A stretch of DNA of 64,000 nucleotides from CAVIQK01 sp964613035 (GCA_964613035.1 CAZTFQ010000003.1:80640-144639), one strand, 5' to 3'; shown: positions 45,078-53,282, numbered from the stretch's first letter. Notes: generated from the sequence alone by a model not told the origin. Numbers and translations: made by a program.

Positions 45078-45086
45078 TTATCCACA
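45078..45086 (+). promoter_or_regulatory. Single DnaA box upstream of the yicC promoter
   Basis: TTATCCACA matches the DnaA box consensus at all nine bases and lies 15 bases upstream of the yicC -35. A lone box may allow DnaA control of the gmk-rpoZ operon, or may be chance. Confidence 0.4.
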
Positions 45087-45102
45087 AAAATTATAAAATA
45101 AA

Positions 45103-45133
45103 TACGGCATATCGGAAAAACCGTTACGCCGTA
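45103..45133 (-). terminator. Probable terminator after typA
   Basis: An outer stem TACGGC/GCCGTA with an imperfect inner stem and T-loop lies 30 bases past the typA stop, followed on the minus strand by ATTTATTTT. The T run is interrupted. Confidence 0.55.
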
Positions 45134-45162
45134 ATTAAAACAGATTATCGTTTATATTGTTT

Positions 45163-46998
45163 TTAGTTGTTGTTCATTCTCTTAAGGCGGCCCATTTCTC
45201 TGAGTCTCATATCGTGATTGAGGATAATCTTACGCATTCTGATAGACTTGGGGGTGACTTCGAGGTACTCGTCTTCGTTGAGAAACTCGATAGCGGCTTC
45301 CAGACTGAAGACCTTGGGGGGAGAGAGGCGGAGAGCGTCGTCGGATCCCGAAGCGCGGCAGTTGGTGAGGTGCTTCATTTTACATACGTTGACCACTATA
45401 TCGACGCCTTTGGGACACTCGCCTACTATCATACCGCCGTAGACCTCTGTGCCGGGACCGATGAAGAGGTTGCCGCTGTTCTGTGCGGCGAAAAGACCGT
45501 AAGTGACTGCCTGACCTGCTTCGGAAGCGATGAGGGAGCCGAAGTCGCGGTGCTTAATCGCGCCTTTATATTCCTCGTAGCGATAGAATATACTGCTCAT
45601 AACGCCCTCGCCGCAAGTGGCGGTGAGGAAGTCCGACTTAAATCCGAACAGACCTCTGGTGGGGACGAAGAATTCGAGTTTCATTCTGGAGTTGTGTTTA
45701 GTCATCGTATTAAGATCGCCTTTACGAGCTCCCATCATATTGATGACGGTGCCTACGGATTCCTCTGGGACGTCGATGACGACGCGGTCGATAGGTTCAT
45801 ACCGCTTACCGTCGCGATATTCGTAGAGGACTCTGGGCATACTTACCTGAAATTCATAACCGTCGCGGCGCATATTTTCTATAAGGATAGAGAGGTGCAT
45901 TTCGCCTCTGCCGGAGACCTTGAAAGCTTCCGACGTATCGGAATCTTCCACCTTGAGGCTGAGGTCCTTAACGGCTTCTTTATACAGTCTGGCTCTCAAG
46001 TGGCGGCTGGTGACGAACTTACCTTCTCTGCCCGCGAAAGGACTGTCGTTGACGAGGAAAGTCATCTCTACGGTGGGCTTGTCTATCTCCAGGAAAGGAA
46101 TGGGCACTATTGACGAGGGCTCGCACACGGTGTCGCCGATATTGCCTTCTTCGAGTCCCGCTATACAGACGATATCGCCTATGGAAACAGACTCTACGGG
46201 AATCCTTTTGATACCCTCGAAGAGGAACAGCTGGACGATTTTACTGCGAATGAGCCTCTTGTCGTCGTGATAATTGCACAGGGCGACGTTCTCTCCTACC
46301 GAGATCGAGCCCTGCTCGACCTTACCGATGACGAGACGACCGACGAAGTCGTTATGTTCCGCGGAAGACACCAGCATACGGAAAGGAAGATCCGGTTCTC
46401 CTTCCGGAGCGGGAATATAATCTATAATCGTCTCGAAGAGCGCCGTCATATCGTGCCCTTCTTCCGTCGAGGACCTTGACGAAACGCCTCTCCTTGCCGA
46501 ACAATACACGAAAGGAGAATCGAGTTGCTCGTCGGTGGCGTCGAGGTCCATAAGGAGCTCCAGCACTTCATCCTCGACCTCGCCGAGACGTGCGTCGGGG
46601 CGGTCTATCTTATTGATGACGACGATGACTTTTAAGTTGAGTTTGAGAGCCTTTTCCAGTACGAAACGAGTCTGGGGCATGGGACCTTCCATAGCGTCCA
46701 CGACCAGAAGCACTCCGTCGACCATTTTGAGGACTCTTTCCACTTCTCCGCCGAAGTCGGCGTGACCGGGGGTATCTACGACGTTGATTTTCACGCCGTT
46801 GTAATGACAACTGGCGTTTTTAGAAAGAATGGTGATGCCTCTTTCTCTCTCGATGGCGTTGTTGTCCATAACTCTGTCCATAACGACCTGATTTTCGTGA
46901 AAAACGTGTCCTTGCTTGAGCATCTCGTTGACGAGGGACGTTTTACCGTGATCGACGTGAGCTATGATTGCGATGTTCCTAATCTTTTCGTTTACCAT
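45163..46998 (-). CDS. typA: Translational GTPase TypA/BipA
   Basis: The 611-residue ribosome-associated GTPase has G1 AHVDHGKTSL near residues 13-22, the switch region RERGITI, G3 DTPGHADF near 75 and G4 NKIDRPDA near 129, then the EF-G-like domains and the BipA-specific C-terminus. It assists 50S assembly and growth under stress. Its promoter lies upstream; yicC lies beyond a terminator, so it is a single-gene unit. Confidence 0.96.
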   Translation of the reverse strand: MVNEKIRNIAIIAHVDHGKTSLVNEMLKQGHVFHENQVVMDRVMDNNAIERERGITILSKNASCHYNGVKINVVDTPGHADFGGEVERVLKMVDGVLLVVDAMEGPMPQTRFVLEKALKLNLKVIVVINKIDRPDARLGEVEDEVLELLMDLDATDEQLDSPFVYCSARRGVSSRSSTEEGHDMTALFETIIDYIPAPEGEPDLPFRMLVSSAEHNDFVGRLVIGKVEQGSISVGENVALCNYHDDKRLIRSKIVQLFLFEGIKRIPVESVSIGDIVCIAGLEEGNIGDTVCEPSSIVPIPFLEIDKPTVEMTFLVNDSPFAGREGKFVTSRHLRARLYKEAVKDLSLKVEDSDTSEAFKVSGRGEMHLSILIENMRRDGYEFQVSMPRVLYEYRDGKRYEPIDRVVIDVPEESVGTVINMMGARKGDLNTMTKHNSRMKLEFFVPTRGLFGFKSDFLTATCGEGVMSSIFYRYEEYKGAIKHRDFGSLIASEAGQAVTYGLFAAQNSGNLFIGPGTEVYGGMIVGECPKGVDIVVNVCKMKHLTNCRASGSDDALRLSPPKVFSLEAAIEFLNEDEYLEVTPKSIRMRKIILNHDMRLREMGRLKRMNNN

Positions 46999-47039
46999 AA
47001 AATACCTATTACCGAATTATTATTAACTTACGAAGAATT

Positions 47040-47067
47040 ATTGTAGCATCTTTTACGAAAAGAGCAA
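47040..47067 (-). promoter_or_regulatory. Promoter of typA
   Basis: On the minus strand TTGCTC (47067-47062) and TACAAT (47045-47040) have a 16-base spacer, 41 bases before the ATG. Confidence 0.55.
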
Positions 47068-47102
47068 AACGAATTAACGCAAGTCGTCGGGCTAATTTTA
47101 GT

Positions 47103-47130
47103 AAAAAAAGCCGCTCCGAAAGGGAGCGGC
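47103..47130 (-). terminator. Terminator after the RsgI-like lipoprotein gene
   Basis: An 8-bp perfect stem GCCGCTCC/GGAGCGGC with a 5-base loop is followed on the minus strand by seven T. Confidence 0.9.
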
Positions 47131-47155
47131 ATAAGTTAATCGAATATTAACGTCT

Positions 47156-48799
47156 TTACGCGGGGACGGAAGCGTTTTTACGAGCTTCTTTGGCTGCGGC
47201 GAGCTTAGATTTAACGGACTCTGCCGCGGAAGATATCGCGTTGTCGAAGGCTTCCTTAGCCGCGGCGCTACGCTCGATTATCTCGGCGATATTTTCTTCT
47301 ATCTCGGCGAGTTCTTCTTCACTGAGGTCCGCCTTAATCTTGGCGAGATATTCGTCCGCCTTGACCTGATAGCGGTCGGAGATTTCTTTGAGCGCGGAGA
47401 GAGTAAGCTCCTCTTCTCCTGCGATATATTCTCTGACGGCAACGGTTATCGCTTCATAGTCCGCGAAGAGCGCGTCGAGATCCTCTAATGCCTTGGAGAT
47501 ATCGGAGCTGCCCAAGATGCTGGAAAACGCGCCGGCTCCTTCCATTGTCGTTTTTATGATGTCTATAGTGGGTTGAACCGTGGTATAAATAGCATCTGCG
47601 GCGGCGAGTGCGGAATTGATTTCTTCTTTATACGTCTCGGTCAGCTTGTCGAGCTCGGCTCTGATTTCCGTTTCGGCTTCTAAGAGAGCAGTGTCGAGAG
47701 CGGCTTTCTTTGCTTCCAGCGTAGCGGATGCGGGGGTGTTTTTGAAAGTTTTGTCGGCGTATGCTTCTACGGAAGCGACGGTTATTTTGCCGTCGGCGTC
47801 CTTAATGGCGGAAGCGTCGGAGATACCGAATATCGCGAGTATTTCGGCGACTTTTTCCTCGGCTATTTCATAATTTCTGACAGCCTTTTCCATATCCTTG
47901 GCATCGGCGATCGTTTTGAAACCGAGGGCGGAGGACGCGTACATCTGATATGCGGGACCGAAATACGCGGTGGTGTAGTGCTTGGTGACGTTGGTCAGAT
48001 AATATTGAGTATAAGCGGAGTAGGTCTGAATGGTGACGGCGTTGTCGTAGATAGCCATTGCCTGAGCCTTTTTCTCGAGGAACTCTTCCGTGGCGTAGGC
48101 TTCTATCTTTTTATCAGCCTCGGATATCATCGCGATGAGCTCGGAGTCGTCCAGCTTGATGGCGGCTTCCAGAGTGATTTCACCGGTCTCGGAAGCAGAG
48201 AGGGCGAGTCTGAACTTAGCCACGCTCAGGGACTGAATGACATTGTTGTCGGGGTACTGAGCCTTAAACTCTTCCATTTTTCTTAATAAGGAATAGGCTC
48301 CTTCCGCGTCGACCGACACGGACAAACCGAGGTTCTCTGCGGTAGCGGTGATCTTGGCGTTAATTTTAGAAGTAAGCTCTGCCGCTAAATCGGAGTCGGC
48401 GGAATTGACTATGGTGCCGACGACTTCGTTTTCGCCTTCTTTAATATACCCCAGCTCTATCGCGAGGTCGGTGATTTTAGCGACGGCGGCTTCTATATCG
48501 ACGCCTTCTATACCGGTCTCGTTGTAGATGAGCGTGGCGCCGTCGTCGTTGAGCGCACGGACGCCTACGACCTTATTTTCGGCGTCGACAACCAGCTCCA
48601 GAGAGGGGTTGATGTCGATGTTGACAATCGCTTTTCCTTGAGAATCGGTCGGATTGTCGGGAGTAGGCGTACCCGACGGAGTGCCCGAAGGGGTGCCTTT
48701 ATCGCCGTCTTTGTCGGGAGGGGTACACGCGACCATACACGCCATAGCAATTACGAGCAACGCTATCGTCAATACGGTAAGAAATTTTTTCGTTTTCAT
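47156..48799 (-). CDS. Lipoprotein with an RsgI-like sensor domain and long coiled-coil tail
   Basis: The 547-residue protein has a lipoprotein signal with lipobox MVAC (Cys25), a linker with repeated GTPSGTP, then an RsgI-type extracellular domain: IVNIDINPSLELVVDAENKV near residues 57-76, followed by VRALNDDGATLIY. From about 190 to the end it is alanine- and glutamate-rich helix, probably coiled coil. RsgI domains in clostridial anti-sigma proteins act at the cell surface; here the domain is on a separate lipoprotein. Its promoter shares a 15-base identical block with that of the neighbouring ECF sigma gene, so it is a likely target of that sigma factor. Confidence 0.75.
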   Translation of the reverse strand: MKTKKFLTVLTIALLVIAMACMVACTPPDKDGDKGTPSGTPSGTPTPDNPTDSQGKAIVNIDINPSLELVVDAENKVVGVRALNDDGATLIYNETGIEGVDIEAAVAKITDLAIELGYIKEGENEVVGTIVNSADSDLAAELTSKINAKITATAENLGLSVSVDAEGAYSLLRKMEEFKAQYPDNNVIQSLSVAKFRLALSASETGEITLEAAIKLDDSELIAMISEADKKIEAYATEEFLEKKAQAMAIYDNAVTIQTYSAYTQYYLTNVTKHYTTAYFGPAYQMYASSALGFKTIADAKDMEKAVRNYEIAEEKVAEILAIFGISDASAIKDADGKITVASVEAYADKTFKNTPASATLEAKKAALDTALLEAETEIRAELDKLTETYKEEINSALAAADAIYTTVQPTIDIIKTTMEGAGAFSSILGSSDISKALEDLDALFADYEAITVAVREYIAGEEELTLSALKEISDRYQVKADEYLAKIKADLSEEELAEIEENIAEIIERSAAAKEAFDNAISSAAESVKSKLAAAKEARKNASVPA

Positions 48800-48829
48800 T
48801 GTCTTGTTCTCCTTGTTTGGTTTCGTTAA

Positions 48830-48861
48830 TTAAACCGTCTCGGGGTGCGTTTTGTTGCACG
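48830..48861 (-). promoter_or_regulatory. Probable ECF sigma promoter of the RsgI-like lipoprotein
   Basis: On the minus strand CGTGCAACAAAACGC (48861-48847) is followed after 11 bases by GTTTAA (48835-48830). Both elements and their spacing are identical to those upstream of the ECF sigma gene at 50828-50859. TGCAAC resembles the -35 of several Bacillota ECF promoters. Confidence 0.72.
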
Positions 48862-48878
48862 GACGGAAAAATTTTTAT

Positions 48879-50267
48879 TTATTTTTTTATAGCCGTCCAA
48901 TAAGCCTCTAGACTGCCGTATTCTTCTACTATATCGGATATATATTCTTCATAATCGGAAGAAGATATCTCTTTTCTCTCTGCGGAGAATGCCTCTGAAT
49001 ACATCTCCGTGCGGGCGGCGAACTCCTTCTTGTAAGAATCGAGCGTCTTCTCGAGATACTCGTCTACGTCGGACGGCAAATCGAGCAAAGCGTCGAATGC
49101 GGTCGTATCGCATCCTGCCAACTTCATCAGGCGGGTCAACAGCTCCTTATTGGCTCTGACGAATTCTATTGATAGATTGGTGAGAGCTTCCGTAAGAGCT
49201 TCCAGCTTCATCTCATTATACGCTTCGGTCAGCTCGTTGAGTTGAGCTTGAGACTCTATTGCGTAGCCGAATTTTTCTTCAAACTCTTTGAGCTTATCTT
49301 CCATAAGCTTCACCGCGACGGCGCAAGGTCCGCCCTCCGGGAGTTCTTTATCCTTGACGTCCCAATATCTGCCGAAAAGCACGGGGTTGTCGGTACTTAT
49401 CAATATTGTCGCGTTGTAACCTGCCAGCTCCGACAGAATAACGCCCTGAGATATCAGACGGTCGGCATTAAGCCTAATCTCCGTCATAACTTCTTCATAG
49501 GCGAGAGTCTCGTATCGGGAGAGGAGCTCTTCAAAATTCTCGGAAGAAGAATCGACTATACGCTCGTCGTAACTAGGAATCAAATCCTTGACGACTTTTT
49601 CTACGTTATCCGTATCGGAAGAGAGTCCTATAAGTTCCGTAAGGGTTGAGAGATCGACTTCACCCGCAAGGACTACGGAGAATATACCGTGCGTCGACAG
49701 AGTGTCCAGCATACTGTTTTTAAGAGACGATATACTTCCACTTTCTATTCCGTAGCCTGAGATACGAATTGCGTTATCTTTAGAATCGACGTCGATAAAT
49801 CCGGTCTTAGCGAGGAGCTCCGCGTAATCGGAGAGGGCTTCCTCTAAAGACTTGCCTACGAGAGATACGCTGTTATCGTCCGAGAAGAGCATCTCCGCAT
49901 CAGAATTGAGCCGTTTGACCTCTGTGACGGTCAAGTCGTCGTCCGCTAAGAACATAACGGAAGGGTTGGTTTCCACGACGCAAGCTCTGAGAGAAGTACC
50001 CGTCGACGGAGAGAGCGATCCCGAGGGACCCGAAGGGGGTATGATTCCGCTACCGGGTAAAATCACGGCAAGCACGATAGCCACGATAACGACGCACGCC
50101 GCCACCGCGCCTAAAGCCATACTCCATCTAGGGATGACAAACGATCTTTTTTTATCCTTGACATCATTCCTACTATTAATAGGAGCGCGCCTGACGTCGG
50201 CTCGCATTTCCATACGGTCGGTCGAAGTTTTGACTTCTTTTTTGAAGTCGTCCATCCACTTATTCAT
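48879..50267 (-). CDS. Membrane anti-sigma factor with an RsgI-like extracellular region
   Basis: The 462-residue protein has a basic cytoplasmic N-terminus of about 48 residues, one membrane helix near 49-70 (MALGAVAACVVIVAIVLAVI), a Pro/Ser/Gly linker, and an extracellular part that starts with VETNPSVMFLADDDLTVTEV and VKRLNSDAEMLF, a diverged form of the RsgI motif. The long helical C-terminal part resembles that of the lipoprotein encoded next. It overlaps the ECF sigma gene by 4 bases, the usual sigma/anti-sigma arrangement. The cytoplasmic part would hold the sigma factor at the membrane. No zinc-binding anti-sigma motif is seen. Confidence 0.78.
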   Translation of the reverse strand: MNKWMDDFKKEVKTSTDRMEMRADVRRAPINSRNDVKDKKRSFVIPRWSMALGAVAACVVIVAIVLAVILPGSGIIPPSGPSGSLSPSTGTSLRACVVETNPSVMFLADDDLTVTEVKRLNSDAEMLFSDDNSVSLVGKSLEEALSDYAELLAKTGFIDVDSKDNAIRISGYGIESGSISSLKNSMLDTLSTHGIFSVVLAGEVDLSTLTELIGLSSDTDNVEKVVKDLIPSYDERIVDSSSENFEELLSRYETLAYEEVMTEIRLNADRLISQGVILSELAGYNATILISTDNPVLFGRYWDVKDKELPEGGPCAVAVKLMEDKLKEFEEKFGYAIESQAQLNELTEAYNEMKLEALTEALTNLSIEFVRANKELLTRLMKLAGCDTTAFDALLDLPSDVDEYLEKTLDSYKKEFAARTEMYSEAFSAERKEISSSDYEEYISDIVEEYGSLEAYWTAIKK

Positions 50268-50791
50268 CTAGACGCATCCTCCTTCAATTCTTGTTTTAGT
50301 TTATCTACCGCTCTTTTATACTTGGACGTAACCGTCCCCGTCGGGATATCGAGAGCGGAAGATATTTCTCTGAATTTATATCCCCATATGACGTGCAGGG
50401 TGATTATCCGTCTTTCGTCGTCGGAGAGGACCCTTTTCATCGCCTCTGTTACGGGAGAGCCCTCGTCGAGGTTGTAGTCGACGGACGCGGTCGTCTCGTA
50501 ATCGGACAATGGGGCGAAAGACTTTCTTCTCGAGAGCTCCGTGAGGGCCGTGTTTTTTGCGATTTCGAGTATCCACGCCGCTCCGTTACTGCCGGGACGG
50601 TACTTGTCGAGGTTGAGTTTGACTTTCAAAAAGACAGTCTGCATAACGTCCTCGGCGTCGTGGGGATTGTTGAAGTATGTGTACACGAAAGAATACACGC
50701 CTCCGCGCATCTCCTTATACAGATTTTCAAACGCCTCTTCGTCTCCGCGCGCGCTTTTTCTCAGCGCGTCGTCGATAAGTCTCGACTTCAT
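50264..50791 (-). CDS. ECF family RNA polymerase sigma factor
   Basis: The 175-residue protein has sigma region 2 near 18-88 (FENLYKEMRGGVYSFVYTYF, DAEDVMQTVFLKV, AWILEIAKNTALTELSRRK) and region 4 near 115-165 (LSDDERRIITLHVIWGYKF and IPTGTVTSKYKRAVDKLKQ). There is no region 1 or 3, as expected of ECF factors. GAGAGG precedes the ATG. Its own promoter region carries the same element as the RsgI-like lipoprotein, which suggests autoregulation. Confidence 0.93.
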   Translation of the reverse strand: MKSRLIDDALRKSARGDEEAFENLYKEMRGGVYSFVYTYFNNPHDAEDVMQTVFLKVKLNLDKYRPGSNGAAWILEIAKNTALTELSRRKSFAPLSDYETTASVDYNLDEGSPVTEAMKRVLSDDERRIITLHVIWGYKFREISSALDIPTGTVTSKYKRAVDKLKQELKEDASR

Positions 50792-50827
50792 AGACCTCTC
50801 TTCTTCTCATGCTACCCTTTACGCCAG

Positions 50828-50859
50828 TTAAACTATTCACGAGGGCGTTTTGTTGCACG
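50828..50859 (-). promoter_or_regulatory. Probable autoregulated ECF promoter of the sigma gene
   Basis: On the minus strand CGTGCAACAAAACGC (50859-50845) is followed after 11 bases by GTTTAA (50833-50828), identical in sequence and spacing to 48830-48861. Flanking sequence differs, so the match is not a simple duplication. Confidence 0.72.
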
Positions 50860-51122
50860 AAAGAAAAATTTCACAGATTTTATACAATTATTGTAGCAAA
50901 GGGCGACGACAATTTCAACACTTAAAACGTGAAAATATCCTTTTTCACCATTGACAAACAAGCTCGAACCACCCCGAAGCGGTACGAGAATGCTCCGTCG
51001 TTTTTTTCGACAAAAATCGAGGTATTTTCGTCGGATACAGTGGGTTTAAAACCTGTTTGAAGGGCGACAATCGGGGTACAATCGTATATGCGAAGAAAAT
51101 CAAAGGCGGTAAAACGATATAG
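50860..51122. other. Intergenic region without a visible gene
   Basis: Between the ECF promoter and the plus-strand gene I see an isolated TTCGACA at 51006-51012 (reverse of a Spo0A-type box), an unpaired TTGACA at 50952-50957, and TACAAT near 51077 without a good -35. None is firm. Confidence 0.4.
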
Positions 51123-51545
51123 ATGAAAGCGGAATTATGGAACAAGCCCGAAGCGATCGCTTCAAAAATAATCAGACTGGAGTCGTTGAGAGAATCCGAG
51201 CGGCGGCGTGCGTATCCGCCTACGGCATACAGACTGACGAGTCTTTTCATCGGCGTAACGGGATATATTCTGCCGATTATACTTCTATTATCGTCGGCGA
51301 TTGCATTCCGAATGAAATCGGACGAGTGGTATGCTTTCGGCGCGACGGGGTTACTGAGCCTAGCGATATCTCGGATCCCGTATCTGTCCGTCTACAAATA
51401 CAGGCTTCTGGACCGCGCGATAGCCGAAGAACGACGTCGACTTAATCGATGTATCGAAGAAATCGCCGCAATACTGAGAATACGCGGCGGAGGAATTTTA
51501 AGCGACGATGACGTCACGGCTCTAAAAAAATATAAGTTCTTCTAA
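51123..51545 (+). CDS. Small membrane protein of unknown function
   Basis: I do not recognise it. The 140 residues have a basic N-terminus with a tyrosine/proline stretch, two membrane helices near 42-65 (FIGVTGYILPIILLLSSAIA) and 70-88, and an arginine-rich helical C-terminus ending in a glycine turn (IRGGGILSDDD). Both ends are likely cytoplasmic. The ribosome binding site is weak. It converges on the decarboxylase small-subunit gene and shares a terminator with it. Confidence 0.6.
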   Translation: MKAELWNKPEAIASKIIRLESLRESERRRAYPPTAYRLTSLFIGVTGYILPIILLLSSAIAFRMKSDEWYAFGATGLLSLAISRIPYLSVYKYRLLDRAIAEERRRLNRCIEEIAAILRIRGGGILSDDDVTALKKYKFF

Positions 51546-51552
51546 TCCATAT

Positions 51553-51587
51553 AAAAAAACGCAAACTTTTTACGAGTCTGCGTTTTT
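51553..51587. terminator. Bidirectional terminator between convergent genes
   Basis: A long imperfect stem, AAAACGCAGACT with AGTTTGCGTTTT in minus-strand sense, has A and T runs on its two sides and serves both the plus-strand gene ending at 51545 and the minus-strand gene ending at 51597. Confidence 0.8.
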
Positions 51588-51596
51588 GTTTTCGTT

Positions 51597-52028
51597 TTAT
51601 TTATCGTCCTCTTCCCTGTTTTCCTTTTTCTTTTTCACGGCGAGGACTGATTTATTAAGTATGACCGTAGCGAGGATAATGAGTCCGATGACTATGAATA
51701 TAGCCAGGCAACCTTTCCACATAATATCGAGGGACTTGAGGACGTTGTCGCCGACGGTGCCTGACGGCGTACCGGAAACGGTCCCCGAAGGAGTACCCGA
51801 AATAGTTCCGGAAGCGGTCCCCGAAGGAGTATCGGAAATAGTTCCCGAAGGAGTTTCTTCGGGAGTACCGGACGGGGTACCTGACGGAGTGCCCGAAATC
51901 GTCCCGGAAGTCTCCGCGTGAGCAACGGAGTCGAAAGACTTCAAGAGGCAGAAACAGAACACTGCCGCTATCAAAACCACCAACATTACACAAACGATAC
52001 ACGTAATAAGATTCTTAGAAGCTTTCAT
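51597..52028 (-). CDS. OadG/MmdD-like small subunit of a sodium-pumping decarboxylase, with a GTPSGT-repeat linker
   Basis: The 143-residue protein has an N-terminal hydrophobic signal or membrane segment (about 8-30), then roughly fourteen degenerate repeats of GTPSGT/GTISGT (about 42-92), then the helix SLDIMWKGCLAIFIVIGLII near 98-117 and a basic tail. The last helix matches the small subunits that link the beta subunit to the biotin enzyme. The repeat linker is not usual for the family. It is 10 bases downstream of the beta-subunit gene. The alpha subunit and biotin carrier are not in this window. Confidence 0.68.
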   Translation of the reverse strand: MKASKNLITCIVCVMLVVLIAAVFCFCLLKSFDSVAHAETSGTISGTPSGTPSGTPEETPSGTISDTPSGTASGTISGTPSGTVSGTPSGTVGDNVLKSLDIMWKGCLAIFIVIGLIILATVILNKSVLAVKKKKENREEDDK

Positions 52029-52038
52029 GACTTTCTCC

Positions 52039-53145
52039 TTAACCTAAGACGAGTTGAATGATAAGACCGCCCACTATAGCGGAGGCTATCTGACCTGAGA
52101 CGTTGGCACCCACCGCGTGCATGAGGAGATGATTGGTGGGGTCTTCTTTAAGTCCCATTTTTTGGACCACTCTTGCCGCCATCGGGAATGCGGAAATACC
52201 TGCCGCGCCTATCATGGGGTTGATTTTCTTTTTACTGAAAAGGTTCATTATCTTACAGCACATGACTCCGGCGACCGTATCGAAGACGAATGCAAGCAGT
52301 CCGAAGCCCATTATCATCAGAGTCTCTACCTTGACGAAATTTTCCGCTTTCATCTGGAAAGATACCGTTATGCCCAGAAGAAGCGTGATGAGATTGGAAA
52401 GCGTCGTCTGAGCCGTTTTGTTCATCGTATCTAGGACGAGACACTCTCTCAAGAGGTTGCCGAACATCAAGAATCCTACCAATGCCAACGAGGCGGGGGC
52501 GATGAGACCGGCTATTATCGTGACGACTATGGGGAAGAGTATTCTGGTGAGGCGAGGTACCTCGGTCGGAGAAGCGTCCATACGGATGAGGCGTTCTTTC
52601 TTAGTCGTGATGCATTTGACGACCGCGGGTTGAATAATCGGGACGAGTGCCATATAAGAATATGCCACGACGAGAATGGGGGCGACGTATTTACTGCCCA
52701 GTTTCATAGCGACCAGAATGGACGTGGGACCGTCGGCTGCGCCTATAATGCCTATAGCGGCGGCGTCCGTTATGTCGAATCCGCACGAGGCGGCTACGAG
52801 AATCGTCAAAAATATACCGAACTGTGCCGCGCCGCCTATGACGAAGAGCTTAGGATTGGAAAGAAGCGGTCCGAAGTCTATCATCGCGCCTATACCTATG
52901 AAAAGTAATATCGGCATCGCCTCGGAGGCTTCTATGCCTACCTTGAAGAGCCATTCTATTATTCCGCCGTCTCCGACGACGTTGCTGAGCGGAATGTTAA
53001 CGAGAATCGCGCCGAATCCCATCGGGAGAAGAAGTGCCGGCTCCATATCCTTCTTAATAGCTAGGAAAATAAGGATTCCGCCTATCACCCACATAACCAC
53101 GTTTTGCCAGCCTACCTGACTGACGGACTGAAGCAAGTATTCCAT
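52039..53145 (-). CDS. Sodium-pumping decarboxylase beta subunit (OadB/MmdB/GcdB family)
   Basis: The 368-residue membrane protein moves Na+ out while decarboxylating carboxybiotin. Family motifs are visible: FIGIGAMIDFGPLLSNPKL near 82-100 and GIIGAADGPTSILVAMKLG near 133-151 with the essential aspartate, and MHAVGANVSGQIASAIVGG near the end. Which acid is decarboxylated (oxaloacetate, methylmalonyl-CoA or glutaconyl-CoA) cannot be told. AGGAGG precedes the ATG. Expression appears to be under a yybP-ykoY-type riboswitch and terminator directly upstream. Confidence 0.93.
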   Translation of the reverse strand: MEYLLQSVSQVGWQNVVMWVIGGILIFLAIKKDMEPALLLPMGFGAILVNIPLSNVVGDGGIIEWLFKVGIEASEAMPILLFIGIGAMIDFGPLLSNPKLFVIGGAAQFGIFLTILVAASCGFDITDAAAIGIIGAADGPTSILVAMKLGSKYVAPILVVAYSYMALVPIIQPAVVKCITTKKERLIRMDASPTEVPRLTRILFPIVVTIIAGLIAPASLALVGFLMFGNLLRECLVLDTMNKTAQTTLSNLITLLLGITVSFQMKAENFVKVETLMIMGFGLLAFVFDTVAGVMCCKIMNLFSKKKINPMIGAAGISAFPMAARVVQKMGLKEDPTNHLLMHAVGANVSGQIASAIVGGLIIQLVLG

Positions 53146-53156
53146 TGCCGCCTCCT

Positions 53157-53201
53157 AAAAATATAGAGACCGACCGTAAAAAGCTATTTACAGTCGGTCT
53201 C
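53157..53201 (-). terminator. Riboswitch-controlled terminator before the beta-subunit gene
   Basis: A 15-bp stem starting GAGACCGAC and ending GTCGGTCTC, with a short loop, is followed on the minus strand by TATATTTTT and then directly by the ribosome binding site. Its left arm contains the 3' strand of riboswitch P1, so aptamer and terminator exclude each other. Confidence 0.88.
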
Positions 53202-53282
53202 GTCGTTTCAAATTAAACCGGGAAGGCGCTCTTCCTTCCGTGCTAACGATTTAATTCCGCTCTCGCGGTAACTACTCCCCGA
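53194..53282 (-). promoter_or_regulatory. yybP-ykoY-type (Mn2+) riboswitch
   Basis: On the minus strand the element runs P1 TCGG (53282-53279), the hallmark GGGGAGTAG, hairpin CCGC-GAGA-GCGG, helix AATTAAA/TTTAATT, internal loop TCGTTAGCACG opposite CCGG, hairpin GAAGG/CCTTC, and GAGACC before the P1 3' strand CCGA. Order and loop sequences match the Mn2+-sensing yybP-ykoY aptamer as I remember it from Lactococcus (GGGGAGUAG, UCGUCAAUUCG, CCGG, AAGACC). Ligand binding would hold P1, break the terminator and turn the decarboxylase gene on. The P1 visible is only 4 bp, and the third hairpin of some members is missing. Confidence 0.78.

Noticed and set aside
51006..51012. Isolated TTCGACA as a Spo0A site
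   Set aside because: A single 7-base match without a second box or a clear promoter is expected by chance in this sequence.
51738..51906. Short direct repeats resembling a CRISPR array
   Set aside because: The repeats are in frame within a coding sequence, only 6 codons long, degenerate and without spacers.
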